Shown one piece after another: positions 33,401 to 42,230 of a DNA stretch of 64,000 nt. A model generated the notes under the pieces. That model ran no database searches and was not told the DNA's origin. It saw only the letters and a program-made list of their open reading frames with translations. The position numbers and the translations under genes are program-made. The first letter of the stretch is position 1; the number at the start of each line of letters is the position of its first letter. The stretch lies in NCBI RefSeq assembly GCF_001457435.1, contig NZ_LN881717.1, forward strand, positions 195,896 through 259,895, read 5' to 3'. This stretch comes from Actinobaculum massiliense (GTDB taxonomy: Bacteria; Actinomycetota; Actinomycetes; Actinomycetales; Actinomycetaceae).

Positions 33401-34239
33401 ATTCCCGTCTTGGTGGGAACCACGGTCGGATTTGTGTACACCTGCGCGTCCTTTGCCATAATCCAAATCTCCGTGCTTGCCGCGGAATCGTCTTTCATGG
33501 TGATTGCCGACTGCGGAATCACCCGATCTCCATCTCCAGGATCCTTCGCGCTCCAGGCATCTCCGCCTTGACGCACGATGAACTTCGGGGTGTGAATACC
33601 GCTCTCCGACTTCAGCTGGTAAGTTGCCACCTTTCCGAAGCTATCCTGGCCTGTAAACGCAACCGCGCTCCCCTGACCGTCGTCGACCCAGGTCCATAGA
33701 TCCCAGCCCTCATAATCGCCGGCCGGGCGCAGGTAATGGACCGTTACGTCAAGGACCTTCGGAATTTTCGCGAACTGCTCGGGCGGCCGGGTTGCCGTCT
33801 CTTCGCTACCGGCCTGGATCCAGACCTCTGCCGTTCCCGAGGATGCATCAAGCATCCGGTCTCCGCCGTCCTTATTCCACTGCTCGGTGGTAATAATTGC
33901 CCCGAGCTTACCGGGAGCGTAGGCGCCGGGAACCTTCAGATCGAGGACCTTCCCGAAAGCATCTTCGCCGGTAAAGGCGTAGTGCTTCCCTGCTAAATCC
34001 TTCCCGTCCTGGTCCGTTCCCCACAGATAGACTCCGCGGGATTGATCCGCCTCGCCTTTCGGGGCGTAGTGAATAACTACTCGGGTAGTTGCACTAGCGG
34101 ATTCCTGAGCCAGTTTCGCCGCGGAATCTGCCTGCGCCAGCGGGGAAACGCCAGCCACACAGATGGAAATAACCAATGCGAAAACGGCGAAAAGCCCCAC
34201 CATCGCCCGATTCTTATTCCTGAATCTGAATTGAGTCAT
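30493..34239 (-). CDS. Secreted multidomain pullulanase (GH13) with CBM41 pair and FG-GAP-like C-terminal repeats
   Basis: The 1248-residue protein begins with a signal peptide (hydrophobic residues 13-34, likely cut after AQA near 37). Two CBM41 starch-binding modules follow (about 52-150 and 165-285; e.g. DYEGWDLWTWVDDGQG), then an Ig-like part, a CBM48 (about 375-465) and a GH13 barrel (about 490-990). Catalytic residues: nucleophile Asp686 in GFRFDLMG, acid Glu715 in LLGEGWD, Asp819 in EIHDN. It should cleave alpha-1,6 links in pullulan or glycogen outside the cell. The last ~220 residues hold five FG-GAP/VCBS-like repeats with GDWNGDGVDT-type loops. There is no LPXTG or membrane anchor. 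AGGTTAGGAAA precedes the ATG. Confidence 0.94.
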   Translation of the reverse strand: MTQFRFRNKNRAMVGLFAVFALVISICVAGVSPLAQADSAAKLAQESASATTRVVIHYAPKGEADQSRGVYLWGTDQDGKDLAGKHYAFTGEDAFGKVLDLKVPGAYAPGKLGAIITTEQWNKDGGDRMLDASSGTAEVWIQAGSEETATRPPEQFAKIPKVLDVTVHYLRPAGDYEGWDLWTWVDDGQGSAVAFTGQDSFGKVATYQLKSESGIHTPKFIVRQGGDAWSAKDPGDGDRVIPQSAITMKDDSAASTEIWIMAKDAQVYTNPTVVPTKTGIIGAEISELSAITATVRGNVPATAFSKESVKVEGAEVTSVKFTEGKLRIEVAQPLDLSRAYQVKAGEYGGAVASAGSVVRTPEFDAAYAYEGELGAKYAPEQTELKLWAPTASEVKVNVYSNANPTAPLDSSVAMERGEKGVWSAVLPGERNLTAYDFSVSFANGTTNESPDPYAKAAVANGKRSVILSPESSASGAAGERMPAFGPATNASIAEMNVRDFSIDPHSGISPEKRGKFLGVVEEGTRTEKGAVSGLEYLKQLGVTHVQIMPMYDYGSVDETASLAYGAQQNWGYDPVNYNVPEGSYSSDPYDPAARVAEAKQMVAGLHGANLRVIMDVVYNHVYDAASHAFNQTVPGYFFRYNSEGSLVNNSGVGNDTASERAMMRKYVVDSVTYWASEYNLDGFRFDLMGLHDIETMRQVRTALNKIDPSIILLGEGWDMNTTLPKRDMMIQPNAYRVAPRLGDNGLAFFNDSIRDGLKGSVFNESDTGFVSGKPGLETLIANNLLACQNSEGLAPCTNGNDQTHYAGPGQIVNYVEIHDNLTLYDKLKASRPEDSEATRLARAKLATSAVYLAQGIPAQQMGQEFLRTKGGDENSYRSGDAVNAIDWDRTVEQADAVAYTRGLIELRKATPALRKPTNEAIFRTASVVQARDGVVAYRVTDGEDTYVVILNANEAPAKVADIAAGDYEVLVADGKVSAEKPARVSVGTEGYEASALSATVLRTAKAEQPGGDPSEEPSQEPQPNRGIFYADAWGQPAANRVINYGNPSDELLFGDWNGDGVSTPMVRRGNHFLGTNAFTGVARFEFCYGNAGDEVLVGDWDGDGVDTLAVVRGNRVLMRQSLSSGVADREISYGNPPDQLIAGNFDADAASELAAVRGNTVYLQADLSQTKAPTVLQYGTTGDRVVAGDWNGDGIDGIAVIRGNAFHLRNALETGVAQSVVYYGDSTDSSYVGDWNGDGVDTPAVDRR

Positions 34240-34367
34240 GTGTTTCCTAACCTCGTCATTGAGATATGAGTAACAGCATTCTAAACTTGCCTGGAAATAT
34301 TTTCACTAGTTTTCAGGAAATTTCAGGGTTGTTTTTAGGTAACGCCGGCTGTGGCACGATAGAGTCC

Positions 34368-34859
34368 ATGAGTTTTCCGAAGCGGCTTTTAGGACCAGGC
34401 GAAAAGGTGATTCTGGATATCCACCCTTCTGCCACCATCCTGTTACCAAATATCTTTGCGGCCGTACTGTTTTTTATAACCGGCCTGGCCATGTTGATTT
34501 TCCTTCCCGCCTCCTGGCGGCCGCTCTCCCTATGGATCGTTAGCATCGTCCTCTTGGCGATCCTCGCCGCGGTAATCCTCATTCCATTCCTGCGTTGGAA
34601 GGAAACAACATATACGCTCACGGATCGTCGTTTCGTCGCTCGCCACGGGCTAGTGAAGAAGACCGGGCACGATGTTCCATTGAGTAATATCCACACGGTC
34701 CGCGCCCTCGAAGCTGCTGGTAGCGGCAGTGGCTCGGGTACGCTCGCCCTAGTCACCGGCGATGGGCGCGAGGTTCAATTCCCGGGGATCTTGCGGGCGA
34801 AGGAATTCGCCGCGCTCGCCACTCGGCAGATTGAGGAGAATCAGGAGCGCTTCCGCTAA
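34368..34859 (+). CDS. Small membrane protein with bacterial PH domain
   Basis: The 163-residue product from ATG 34368 starts SFPKRLLGPGEKVILDIHPS, then has two membrane helices (ILLPNIFAAVLFFITGLAML and WIVSIVLLAILAAVILIPF) and a bPH_2 domain with TYTLTDRRFVARHGLV and VPLSNIHTVRALE. This is a common actinobacterial membrane protein of unknown role. The open frame begins at 34266, but the upstream part is AT-rich, lacks similarity and contains the pullulanase promoter region. CACGAT lies seven bases before the ATG, a possible -10 of a leaderless message. It is divergent from the pullulanase. Confidence 0.8.
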   Translation: MSFPKRLLGPGEKVILDIHPSATILLPNIFAAVLFFITGLAMLIFLPASWRPLSLWIVSIVLLAILAAVILIPFLRWKETTYTLTDRRFVARHGLVKKTGHDVPLSNIHTVRALEAAGSGSGSGTLALVTGDGREVQFPGILRAKEFAALATRQIEENQERFR

Positions 34860-35020
34860 AGCGCGCCGCACTGGCCGACGCGCAAAGTGGGCTTCACTTT
34901 GCCCAGCCGGGCTACGCCGCGCCTAGCCCATCGCCGCGCGGAATGCTTTTGCCGCCAAATCACGGGGAAGATCACAGCTTAGCCTCCCACCCACAGTCGG
35001 TGATCTGGTAGGGTTTCTTG

Positions 35021-35049
35021 TTGGACTTTCACCGGTCGGGTGGTAGGTC
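35021..35049 (+). promoter_or_regulatory. Candidate rpsT promoter
   Basis: TTGGAC (35021-35026) and TAGGTC (35044-35049) are spaced by 17 bases in the gap upstream of rpsT. They would give a leader of about 90 bases, including the palindrome GTTTTCCGGAAAAC (35053-35066). The rest of the 287-base gap after the PH gene is GC-rich and shows no gene. Confidence 0.5.
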
Positions 35050-35146
35050 CTAGTTTTCCGGAAAACCACGGGTGCCCCACGCCCACAGTCCAGCGGAAAA
35101 CGCTTCCCTCACCGACCAAAAAGCGATTGATTGAAAGAGATTTTCA

Positions 35147-35413
35147 GTGGCAAACATTAAGCAGCAGAAGAAGCGCGTGCTGACCAACGAGAAGCGTCGT
35201 CTTCGCAACCAGGCTTACAAGTCGGAGATCCGTACCTACGTGCGCAAGACGCGCGAGGCGATTGCCGAGGGTGACCGCGAAACCGCTCAGGCCGCGCTCA
35301 ACGCGGCGGGCCGCAAGCTCGACAAGGCCGTTTCGAAGGGTGTTATCCACAAGAACCAGGCTGCGAACCGCAAGTCGAAGTTGGCGAAGCAGATCAACGC
35401 GCTCGGCGAGTAA
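35147..35413 (+). CDS. rpsT: 30S ribosomal protein bS20
   Basis: S20 binds the 5' domain and helix 44 of 16S rRNA in early 30S assembly. It has 88 residues, is very basic and all-helical, and begins [20 protein letters not shown] (20 residues) with the usual [19 protein letters not shown] end block. The start is GTG with an upstream GAAAGAGAT purine run. It is on the opposite strand to holA, as in relatives, but pntBA has moved between the two. A strong terminator follows. Confidence 0.97.
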   Translation: MANIKQQKKRVLTNEKRRLRNQAYKSEIRTYVRKTREAIAEGDRETAQAALNAAGRKLDKAVSKGVIHKNQAANRKSKLAKQINALGE

Positions 35414-35458
35414 ATCCGGCGCGATGCCTAACGCGCGACGCTTGTCAGCGCAATATTC

Positions 35459-35499
35459 AAGGTTTGGGGGCCAGGCTCATTGCCTGGCCCCCAAACCTT
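35459..35499. terminator. Strong bidirectional terminator between rpsT and pntB
   Basis: An 18-base perfect stem (35459-35476 with 35482-35499, GGTTTGGGGGCCAGGC core) and a five-base loop lie between the convergent rpsT and pntB. TTATTTGG follows on the plus strand and TTGAATATT on the minus, so it can end both transcripts. Confidence 0.92.
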
Positions 35500-35518
35500 A
35501 TTTGGACTTAGCCGCTCG

Positions 35519-36979
35519 CTATTCAATAGCCGCGTTGATTGCGTCCACAGATGCCTTCGCATCTCCCAGGCACATATCCGTGTTCTCATTGAAGAACAGC
35601 GGGTTTTGCACCCCGGCGTAACCCACATTGCCCATAGAGCGCTTGAAGACCACAACCTTCTTCGCGTCCCACACGTGGATCACGGGCATTCCGGCAATTG
35701 GAGATCCCGGCTCCGCCGACGACGGATTTACGACGTCGTTCGCCCCGATGACGAGGCACACGTCCACATTCGCCAGGTCGTCATTAATCTCGTCCATCTC
35801 CAGCACGATGTCGTAGGGAACCTTCGCCTCGGCCAGCAGCACATTCATATGCCCCGGCAGACGCCCGGCAACCGGGTGAATGGCGAACCGCACCCTAATA
35901 CCGCGGTCGCGCAGTTTCTTGGTCAGGGCCGCTACCGGATACTGTGCCTGCGCCACGGCCATTCCGTAGCCCGGAACAATCACAACCGACTGTGCGGAGG
36001 TGAGCATTTTCGCGACGTCGTCGGTACTCACCTCGGTGTGCTCCCCGTACTCGGGGGCCGCACCGCTCGGAGCTGCGCCGTCGGACCCGAAACCACCCAA
36101 AATCACCGAAATGAAGGAGCGGTTCATCGCCTTGCACATGATGTAGGAAAGGTAGGCACCCGAAGAGCCGACCAGCGCGCCAGTGATAATGAGGAGGTCG
36201 TTGCCGAGGGTGAAGCCGGCCGCGGCGGCCGCCCAACCGGAGTATGAGTTAAGCATGGAGACGACCACCGGCATGTCTCCGCCGCCGATCGCCAACACGA
36301 GGTGCGCGCCAAGGGCAAGGGCGATGAGCGTGAGCAACAGAAGCGGGATGAGGCCAATTCCTACGCTCCGCGTCCAGGCGAACCAGATAATAAGGACCAC
36401 CGAAACGATGATCGCACCCAGGTTGATAAGGTTGCGCCCCGGGAGTATAAGCGGGCTTCCGGAGATCTTCCCGGAGAGCTTGAGGTAGGCGACGATCGAG
36501 CCGGTGAAGGTGACGGCACCAATAAAGACTGCCAGGCCTACCTCGCCCATGTGGAAAGCGTTTTCGGAGCTTTCGCTACCGGGCTGAAGGAAGAACGAGT
36601 TGTAACCTACGATCACCGCCGCTAGGCCCACGAACGAGTGAAGCATGGCGATCAGCTCGGGCATCTGCGTCATTTCGACCGTGCGCGCCCGCCAGATTCC
36701 AATTCCCGCGCCAACCGCAAGCGCGAGCAAAATGAGTATGCCGGTCACGTAGCCTTTCCCGGCGCTTCCGAAGCGGGCGGAGAAGTCGATGGATACCCAG
36801 ATCGTGGCGACGAGGGCAACCGCCATGCCGATCACGCCAAGCCGGTTACCGCGCGAGGCGGTTTCCTGCTTGGATAGGCCGGCGAGGGCCAGAATGAAGA
36901 GGATGGCCGCAATCAGGTAGGCGACGCCCTGGAAAACCAGCGAGGGTGTGCTCATGATTTCTAGAATTGCTTCTTGCAT
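35519..36979 (-). CDS. pntB: NAD(P) transhydrogenase subunit beta PntB
   Basis: PntB forms most of the proton channel and the NADP(H)-binding domain III of the proton-translocating transhydrogenase, which makes NADPH from NADH at the membrane. The 486 residues have about nine hydrophobic helices to residue 270. Domain III follows with [37 protein letters not shown] and [11 protein letters not shown]. Length and motifs are normal. It follows pntA by two bases and is convergent with rpsT. Confidence 0.96.
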   Translation of the reverse strand: MQEAILEIMSTPSLVFQGVAYLIAAILFILALAGLSKQETASRGNRLGVIGMAVALVATIWVSIDFSARFGSAGKGYVTGILILLALAVGAGIGIWRARTVEMTQMPELIAMLHSFVGLAAVIVGYNSFFLQPGSESSENAFHMGEVGLAVFIGAVTFTGSIVAYLKLSGKISGSPLILPGRNLINLGAIIVSVVLIIWFAWTRSVGIGLIPLLLLTLIALALGAHLVLAIGGGDMPVVVSMLNSYSGWAAAAAGFTLGNDLLIITGALVGSSGAYLSYIMCKAMNRSFISVILGGFGSDGAAPSGAAPEYGEHTEVSTDDVAKMLTSAQSVVIVPGYGMAVAQAQYPVAALTKKLRDRGIRVRFAIHPVAGRLPGHMNVLLAEAKVPYDIVLEMDEINDDLANVDVCLVIGANDVVNPSSAEPGSPIAGMPVIHVWDAKKVVVFKRSMGNVGYAGVQNPLFFNENTDMCLGDAKASVDAINAAIE

Positions 36980-36981
36980 CG

Positions 36982-38535
36982 CTAGCTCCTCCTGAACATC
37001 GAAAGCATACGATCAGTAACCAGGAACCCGCCGAAGATATTGATCGAGGCAACCGCGATGGCGATAAACGCAAGGATCATGACCAGTACGGGTCCGTAGG
37101 CGATCTGCGCGAGTGCCCCGACCACAATAATTCCTGAAATTGCGTTGGTTACGGACATCAGCGGGGTATGCAGAGCGTGGGTTACCGCGGTAATCACGTA
37201 GAAGCCCACCACGCAAGCGAGCATAAAGACCGTGAAATGCCCGCGCATTGAGACCGGCGCGGTGAACATAATCCACAGCACCACCGCGGCGGCCAGGCCG
37301 CTGAAAAGCCAGAACTTCCAGGAACGGCCTTGCTGTTCCGGGGCTTGGGCTGCTTCGGGCTGGCCGGGAGCACCTTGCGCGGCGGGCGCCGGAGCGGGCC
37401 GCGCGGGTTGTGCCGAAACCTGGATGGGCGGCGGCGGCCACATGATCTGCTCGCCGAGGTTGACGGTAATCGTGCGGACGATTTCATCATCCATATTGAG
37501 CGTGAGCTCGCCGTCTTTATTCGGGGTGGCGAGCTTGAAGAAGTTCACCAGGTTCTGACCGAAAAGTTGGCTGGCCTGCCCGGGCAGGCGCCGCGCCAGA
37601 TCTTCGTAGCCAATGATGGTCACGCCGTTATCCGTGGTGATCGCCTTGCCGGCAACCGTCTGCGTGGTGTTTCCACCGGTGGAGGCGGCCAGGTCGACGA
37701 CGACCCTGCCCGGTTGCATTGCAGCCAGCGCGGCGTCGTCGAGCAGAATCGGGGCCTGTTTACCGGGGATTTGCGCGGTGGTGATGACGATATCGGCCCG
37801 CGAGGCTTCCCGCGCGTAGACCTCTCCGGCTGCCTGCGCTTCCGAATCGCTCATTGCCTTGGCATAGCCGGTGGTGGATTCTTGCTGGACGGGAATCTCC
37901 ACGAATTCTGCGCCCATGGATTGCACTTGCTCAGCGGCTTCGCGCCGCACATCGGTGGCCTTAACAATTGCGCCCATTGAGTTCGCGGTGCCGATCGCCG
38001 CCAGGCCCGCTACACCCGCACCAATCACGTAGACGGTGGCCGGTGGCATCTTTCCAGCAGCGGTGACCTGCCCGGTGAATTGGCGACCGAAGCGGGCAGC
38101 CGCCTCGATAACCGCGCGGTACCCGGAAATATTCTGCATGGAGGATTTCACGTCCATGGACTGGGCTCGCGAGGTGCGCGGAATAGCGTCAAGGGCAAGG
38201 CCGGTGATACGCCGGTTTGCGAGCTCCCGGATCCGTTCCTCGTTTCCGCCCGGATTCATGCGCGCGAGCAAAACCGCTCCCTCGTGCATAAGATCCAGGT
38301 ACTGAGTCGGCGGGTAGTCGGTTTGCAAAACCACATCCGCGCCCCAGGCTTCTTCCACAGAGCCGAGCGTGGCGCCCTTTTCTTCGTAAGCCGCATCGGG
38401 AATGGCGGATCCAAGCCCCGCACCGCGTTCGACGACGACGCCGTAGCCAAGCGCGGTAAGCCGGGCAACCGTTTCGGGAGTTCCCGCAACCAGCGGGTCA
38501 TCGGCCCCCGTATTCTTGGGTATACCTATTCGCAT
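36982..38535 (-). CDS. pntA: NAD(P) transhydrogenase subunit alpha PntA (fused form)
   Basis: PntA carries the NAD(H)-binding domain I (residues about 1-375) and, after a Pro/Ala/Gln-rich linker (about 385-412), four membrane helices. The single 517-residue chain corresponds to the fused E. coli-type subunit, not the split PntAA/PntAB. Seen: [20 protein letters not shown] at the start, [28 protein letters not shown] and [11 protein letters not shown], all family blocks. A TTGATA-N4-TATCAA inverted repeat sits about 50 bases upstream and may be an operator. AAGGAGAA precedes the ATG. Confidence 0.96.
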   Translation of the reverse strand: MRIGIPKNTGADDPLVAGTPETVARLTALGYGVVVERGAGLGSAIPDAAYEEKGATLGSVEEAWGADVVLQTDYPPTQYLDLMHEGAVLLARMNPGGNEERIRELANRRITGLALDAIPRTSRAQSMDVKSSMQNISGYRAVIEAAARFGRQFTGQVTAAGKMPPATVYVIGAGVAGLAAIGTANSMGAIVKATDVRREAAEQVQSMGAEFVEIPVQQESTTGYAKAMSDSEAQAAGEVYAREASRADIVITTAQIPGKQAPILLDDAALAAMQPGRVVVDLAASTGGNTTQTVAGKAITTDNGVTIIGYEDLARRLPGQASQLFGQNLVNFFKLATPNKDGELTLNMDDEIVRTITVNLGEQIMWPPPPIQVSAQPARPAPAPAAQGAPGQPEAAQAPEQQGRSWKFWLFSGLAAAVVLWIMFTAPVSMRGHFTVFMLACVVGFYVITAVTHALHTPLMSVTNAISGIIVVGALAQIAYGPVLVMILAFIAIAVASINIFGGFLVTDRMLSMFRRS

Positions 38536-38583
38536 ATTTTTCTCCTTGGTGCCTTCCCAGCGAGAAGCAAGTGCACAAACGCT

Positions 38584-38599
38584 TTGATATTTCTATCAA
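38584..38599. promoter_or_regulatory. Inverted repeat TTGATA-N4-TATCAA upstream of pntA
   Basis: Perfect six-base arms around TTTC, 49-64 bases before the pntA ATG. It is short and AT-rich in a GC-rich setting and lies where a repressor would block the promoter. No regulator can be named from the sequence. Confidence 0.45.
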
Positions 38600-38713
38600 T
38601 GCTCCTAGTTTCCCACTTGCCACCCAGAATCTAAAGCGCGGCGCCGCCTAGCGCGTGCCCATGCCTGCCGCTTTAGCCGGTGCGCCCGCGCCCGCCCCGC
38701 CGACGCGGGCGCC

Positions 38714-39718
38714 TTAGCGTGTGCGCCCGCGGGCCTGACCGATCACCACAATGGCGCGCTCTAGCGCGTATTCGGGATCTCGCGAGGCACCCTTGACCTG
38801 CGCATCGGCTTGGGCGGTGGCGAGGATGGCGCGCGCGAGCCCGTCGCCGGTCCAATGCCGTAGCTCGCGGCGCGCCCGGTCCTTTTGCCAGGACGCCATA
38901 TTGTCTTCGCTGCGCGTAAGTTTTCCGCCCACCTGCACCAGGGCTAGCTGGCGTAGTTTGCTGGCGAGCGCAGCAACGATGGGGACCGGGCTCACTCGGG
39001 TGGCAAAGGCGTGGCGCGCCAGGCTCAGAGCCCGGCCGGTTTGCCCGGCAATCGCCGCATCGGCCACCTCAAAGGGTGTGACCTCGTTACGCCCGGCATA
39101 GGTTGCGCGCACATCGGCTTCATCAATCGTTCCTGTGGAATCTTCTAACAACTGAGCGGTTGCCGAAAGCAGTTCGCGCAAATCTGAGCCGAGGGCATCG
39201 ACCAGAGCCGCCACCGCCCCATCGGTGATTTCCCGGCGTGCGCCCGCCACATCAACTCGCACGAGCCGCGCCTTATCGTCGTCGTACTTGACTTTCTCCT
39301 GCTTGCCGACTTGGAATCCGGCTTTTTCGACGGCGTCGAGAAGCCGTTTGCCGCGGTTACCGCCAGCGTGGCAGATAATTAGCGCGATTTCGGGCTGGGG
39401 ATGCGCAACATAATCGAGAGTTTCTGCCAGGAAGGCATCCGTCATCTTTTCGGCGTTCTCGGCCACGACGAGCCGGGATTGAGCAAAAAGCGAGGGACTG
39501 GTAGCTACCGCCAAGTGACCCGGTTGGTAGGAGCTGGCATCGAGTTTTACAACCTCGGTGGTGGGATTGTTTGCCACCGCGGCCCGCCTCAGGCGTTCCA
39601 CGGTTCGCTCCGCCAGCACCGGCTCCGCGCTGATCACCACAACAATCGGCCCGAGCTTTAGCCGGTCCAAGCTAAGTGCCGAGTCTTTCGCCCCGCGTTT
39701 TTTCGTCGATCGAGCCAT
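38714..39718 (-). CDS. holA: DNA polymerase III subunit delta HolA
   Basis: HolA is the clamp-opening wrench of the clamp loader. The 334-residue protein shows the family's degenerate AAA-like region (GPIVVVISAEPVLAERTVER, 20 residues), SLFAQSRLVVAENAEK, and the C-terminal collar with ATRVSPVPIVAALASKLRQL and WQKDRARRELRHWT. It lacks a Walker A motif, as delta does. It follows comEC on the same strand, the usual comEA-comEC-holA order. The first bases upstream contain AATACT six bases before the ATG. Confidence 0.93.
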   Translation of the reverse strand: MARSTKKRGAKDSALSLDRLKLGPIVVVISAEPVLAERTVERLRRAAVANNPTTEVVKLDASSYQPGHLAVATSPSLFAQSRLVVAENAEKMTDAFLAETLDYVAHPQPEIALIICHAGGNRGKRLLDAVEKAGFQVGKQEKVKYDDDKARLVRVDVAGARREITDGAVAALVDALGSDLRELLSATAQLLEDSTGTIDEADVRATYAGRNEVTPFEVADAAIAGQTGRALSLARHAFATRVSPVPIVAALASKLRQLALVQVGGKLTRSEDNMASWQKDRARRELRHWTGDGLARAILATAQADAQVKGASRDPEYALERAIVVIGQARGRTR

Positions 39719-39771
39719 GCGCTAAGTATTCCACGTTCACTACCGCCCTCGCCTCCGCTCTCCCCACCGCC

Positions 39772-39845
39772 GCCGGCTAGCGCACGGTCAGCGCGGCGAG
39801 CCATCGCGTCGAGTTTTCGCACTTGGCTACCACAGCCGGCTAGCG
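39772..39845. repeat. Two direct copies of GCCGGCTAGCG in the comEC-holA gap
   Basis: The 11-base phrase occurs at 39772-39782 and 39835-39845, and nearly again at 9538-9547 (GCCGGCTAGC). The gap of 134 bases between the comEC stop and the holA start has no gene. These belong to the CTAG-rich gap elements. Confidence 0.5.
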
Positions 39846-39852
39846 TGGTCCG

Positions 39853-42219
39853 CTACGGAGAGCACCTCGATAGAGCCTCACTTCCCCGTAGCGTGATCGC
39901 ACCGCAACGCTGGGTTTCGAAAATTTCTGAGCCCGCAAACGATTGGTAAATACTCGGAGCGGGATGCCCGTAGTCGTTTTCTCCTACCGAAACGAGGGCA
40001 TACCGGGGCCGTAAGAGTTGCGGGATGCGCACCGAATGATCCGCGCTCCCGTGGTGACCGACGATGACCGTGCGAGCCGGTGAAAGGCTTTGCGCCATCC
40101 GCTCCTGGGATTCGCGGTCCGTATCCGCGAGAACCGTCACTCCCCCGGCCACATCAATCTCCACCACGATCGAATCGGCGTTGGCCCGCTTATCGCTATC
40201 CACGGCCCCACGCGGCCACACCACTTTTGCGAAATCGGCCCCGCCGGCCGTAAATTCCGTACCGGCAGTTACCTCTCGCACCCTTATCCCCGCGGCAGCA
40301 AGTTTCGCGAGCGCCCAGGCGCTGTTTTCTAACGGTGCGTAATTTGGGGAAATCCAGGTTTCGCCAACGCTCACAGCTTCCAGAACCGCGGGAAGATCAC
40401 CCACGTGATCCATGTGGAAATGCGAAAGCACAAGGACGTCTAGATGCGTCACGCCGGCCTCGCGTAGGCATTGCGCGGCTCCGCCGCCCGGTGGGCCCAG
40501 GTCAATCATTAGCGTTTTCCCGTTCTTGCGGGCAATGAGGGCGGACCCTTGTCCGACGTCGCACTGCACCGCTTCCCAATCCTCCGGGATTGCTGACGCG
40601 ACAGGAGAAAAGTACCACCAGAGCGCTCCCCCGCCCGCTACGACGGTGCACGCCAACAGCAACCAGCCCGCAACCCCGATGCCGCGCAGATAGTTGAGAA
40701 CTCGGCGATGCGCGGGCATGCGGGCAACCACCCCGGGAGGAAAGTAGCGCCGCCAAGGTAGGGCTGCCGCCCCGAGCATACCTAGTTGCACCAGGGTTGC
40801 CAGTAGGAGGGGGATTCCAGAACCGGGCCACGCGGCGAGATGACGCGCGACCGCCGCCAGCCACCACGTACAAAGGCTTGCCCCGCCGGCAAGGAGCGTC
40901 GCGAGCGGTGTGCACAGCGGTGCGGCTACGGCCGCGCCGAGCCCTAACAGGGTGAGCGGCGCAACCACCGGGGCAACAAGAGCATTGGCGAGCACGCCCC
41001 ACACCGATCCCGTATCTGAGAACAACGCGAGGACGGGCGCGCAAGAAATTTGTGCCACCAACGGCACCGCGCACGCATCGGCGAGGCCCGGCGGGAGGAT
41101 CATGCTCAAATGGTCGGCGAGCGGCCGGCCCGCAATAATAATTCCCGCCGTCGCGCTCACCGAGAGGAGGAATCCGTAACTGGTGGCCAGCCACGGATCG
41201 ATAATGCTCGCGAGCAGGCAGGCGGTGGCGAGGGCAGAAAACGCGTGTGCGTTCTTTCCCAGGAACATAGCTAGGAGAACGACTGATCCCATAAGCACCG
41301 CGCGGAGCACTGAGGCCTCGGTTCCCACCAGTGCAACCAGCGCAAAGAGTGCAACCGAGCACGCGAGGCCGGATAGGTACCTGTTCCGCCTGCCAACGAC
41401 GAGGAGCACCAACACCGTCATAATCGACACATGGCCGCCGGAAACCGCGGTCAGGTGAGTGAGGCTGGTCATTTTCATTGCCGCGTTGAGCTCATCCGGT
41501 ACCTGGGAATCGTTACCCAGGGCGACGCCGGGTATGAGCCCGCGCGCTGGGGGCGAAAAATCGGCCAAAACCGCATCGAGAGACGCACCAATGCGGGCGA
41601 CGATTCGTGTCACGCCGCTTCCCTCACCGGAAATCTGGCTCTGCCTGGCGCGCAAGAATGCCGCTTCGCGCCTTCCTGTTTGTGGCTCCAGGCGCCCACG
41701 GGCGCTGAAGTGTTGGCCGGGAAGTGCCGAGCAATCGAACTCAACTCGGATTCGGGCCCTTGGGCCGATAACGATATTTCTGTGTGAATCGGTTCCACGC
41801 GCCTGCTTCGCCGCGCGGGCTTCATTGACCGACTGTGGCGCCAGTAGTGCTTCGCAGTAGCTTTCACCCCAGGGTGCGGTGCGCATTTTGGGCCGGCTCA
41901 CCACAGTTGCCTCCACCTGCACCTCGGGGCTGTAGGTCGCCGCCGCCGGCCGACCAGAAAGAGAAACATCAGTAATTTCTAGCCGCGCCTGGTGTACCGC
42001 TAAAGAACCGCAGGCCAGGCTTGCTGCCCCCGCAAGAAGCGTCGCCGCCAGTAGTGGGCAGAATATCGCTTTGCGCACCGCCGCGTACCCCGCGCCTAAG
42101 GCTCCCGCGCCGGCTAAGAGCCCGAGTCCGAGCAGAGCTCGCCCCGACACGTTTACCCATGCCATCCCCAGAGCGGCAAGCGCGGGAAAGGATAGCCGCA
42201 GATCGACACGTAAAGTCAC
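39853..42219 (-). CDS. comEC: DNA uptake channel protein ComEC/Rec2
   Basis: ComEC carries single-stranded DNA across the membrane during transformation. The 788-residue chain has an N-terminal DUF4131-type part with membrane helices and an OB-like extracellular section. Next is the competence domain (about 215-500, with LTHLTAVSGGHVSIMTVLVL), then a metallo-beta-lactamase domain (about 540-788) with LVLSHFHMDHVGD and IVGHHGSADHS. The full domain set suggests a working channel. The GTG start follows comEA by 11 bases with AGAGGCC as site. Whether the cell is competent cannot be told; pilus genes are not in the window. Confidence 0.94.
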   Translation of the reverse strand: MTLRVDLRLSFPALAALGMAWVNVSGRALLGLGLLAGAGALGAGYAAVRKAIFCPLLAATLLAGAASLACGSLAVHQARLEITDVSLSGRPAAATYSPEVQVEATVVSRPKMRTAPWGESYCEALLAPQSVNEARAAKQARGTDSHRNIVIGPRARIRVEFDCSALPGQHFSARGRLEPQTGRREAAFLRARQSQISGEGSGVTRIVARIGASLDAVLADFSPPARGLIPGVALGNDSQVPDELNAAMKMTSLTHLTAVSGGHVSIMTVLVLLVVGRRNRYLSGLACSVALFALVALVGTEASVLRAVLMGSVVLLAMFLGKNAHAFSALATACLLASIIDPWLATSYGFLLSVSATAGIIIAGRPLADHLSMILPPGLADACAVPLVAQISCAPVLALFSDTGSVWGVLANALVAPVVAPLTLLGLGAAVAAPLCTPLATLLAGGASLCTWWLAAVARHLAAWPGSGIPLLLATLVQLGMLGAAALPWRRYFPPGVVARMPAHRRVLNYLRGIGVAGWLLLACTVVAGGGALWWYFSPVASAIPEDWEAVQCDVGQGSALIARKNGKTLMIDLGPPGGGAAQCLREAGVTHLDVLVLSHFHMDHVGDLPAVLEAVSVGETWISPNYAPLENSAWALAKLAAAGIRVREVTAGTEFTAGGADFAKVVWPRGAVDSDKRANADSIVVEIDVAGGVTVLADTDRESQERMAQSLSPARTVIVGHHGSADHSVRIPQLLRPRYALVSVGENDYGHPAPSIYQSFAGSEIFETQRCGAITLRGSEALSRCSP

Positions 42220-42230
42220 GGTTCGGGCCT

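Noticed and set aside
31786-33699. 637-residue open frame on the plus strand
   Set aside because: It is antisense to the pullulanase over its whole length; such mirror frames are usual in GC-rich genes, and the product has no recognisable motif.
34860-35020. Small gene or RNA gene upstream of rpsT
   Set aside because: GC-rich gap without start/ribosome site or stable fold beyond the promoter and leader.
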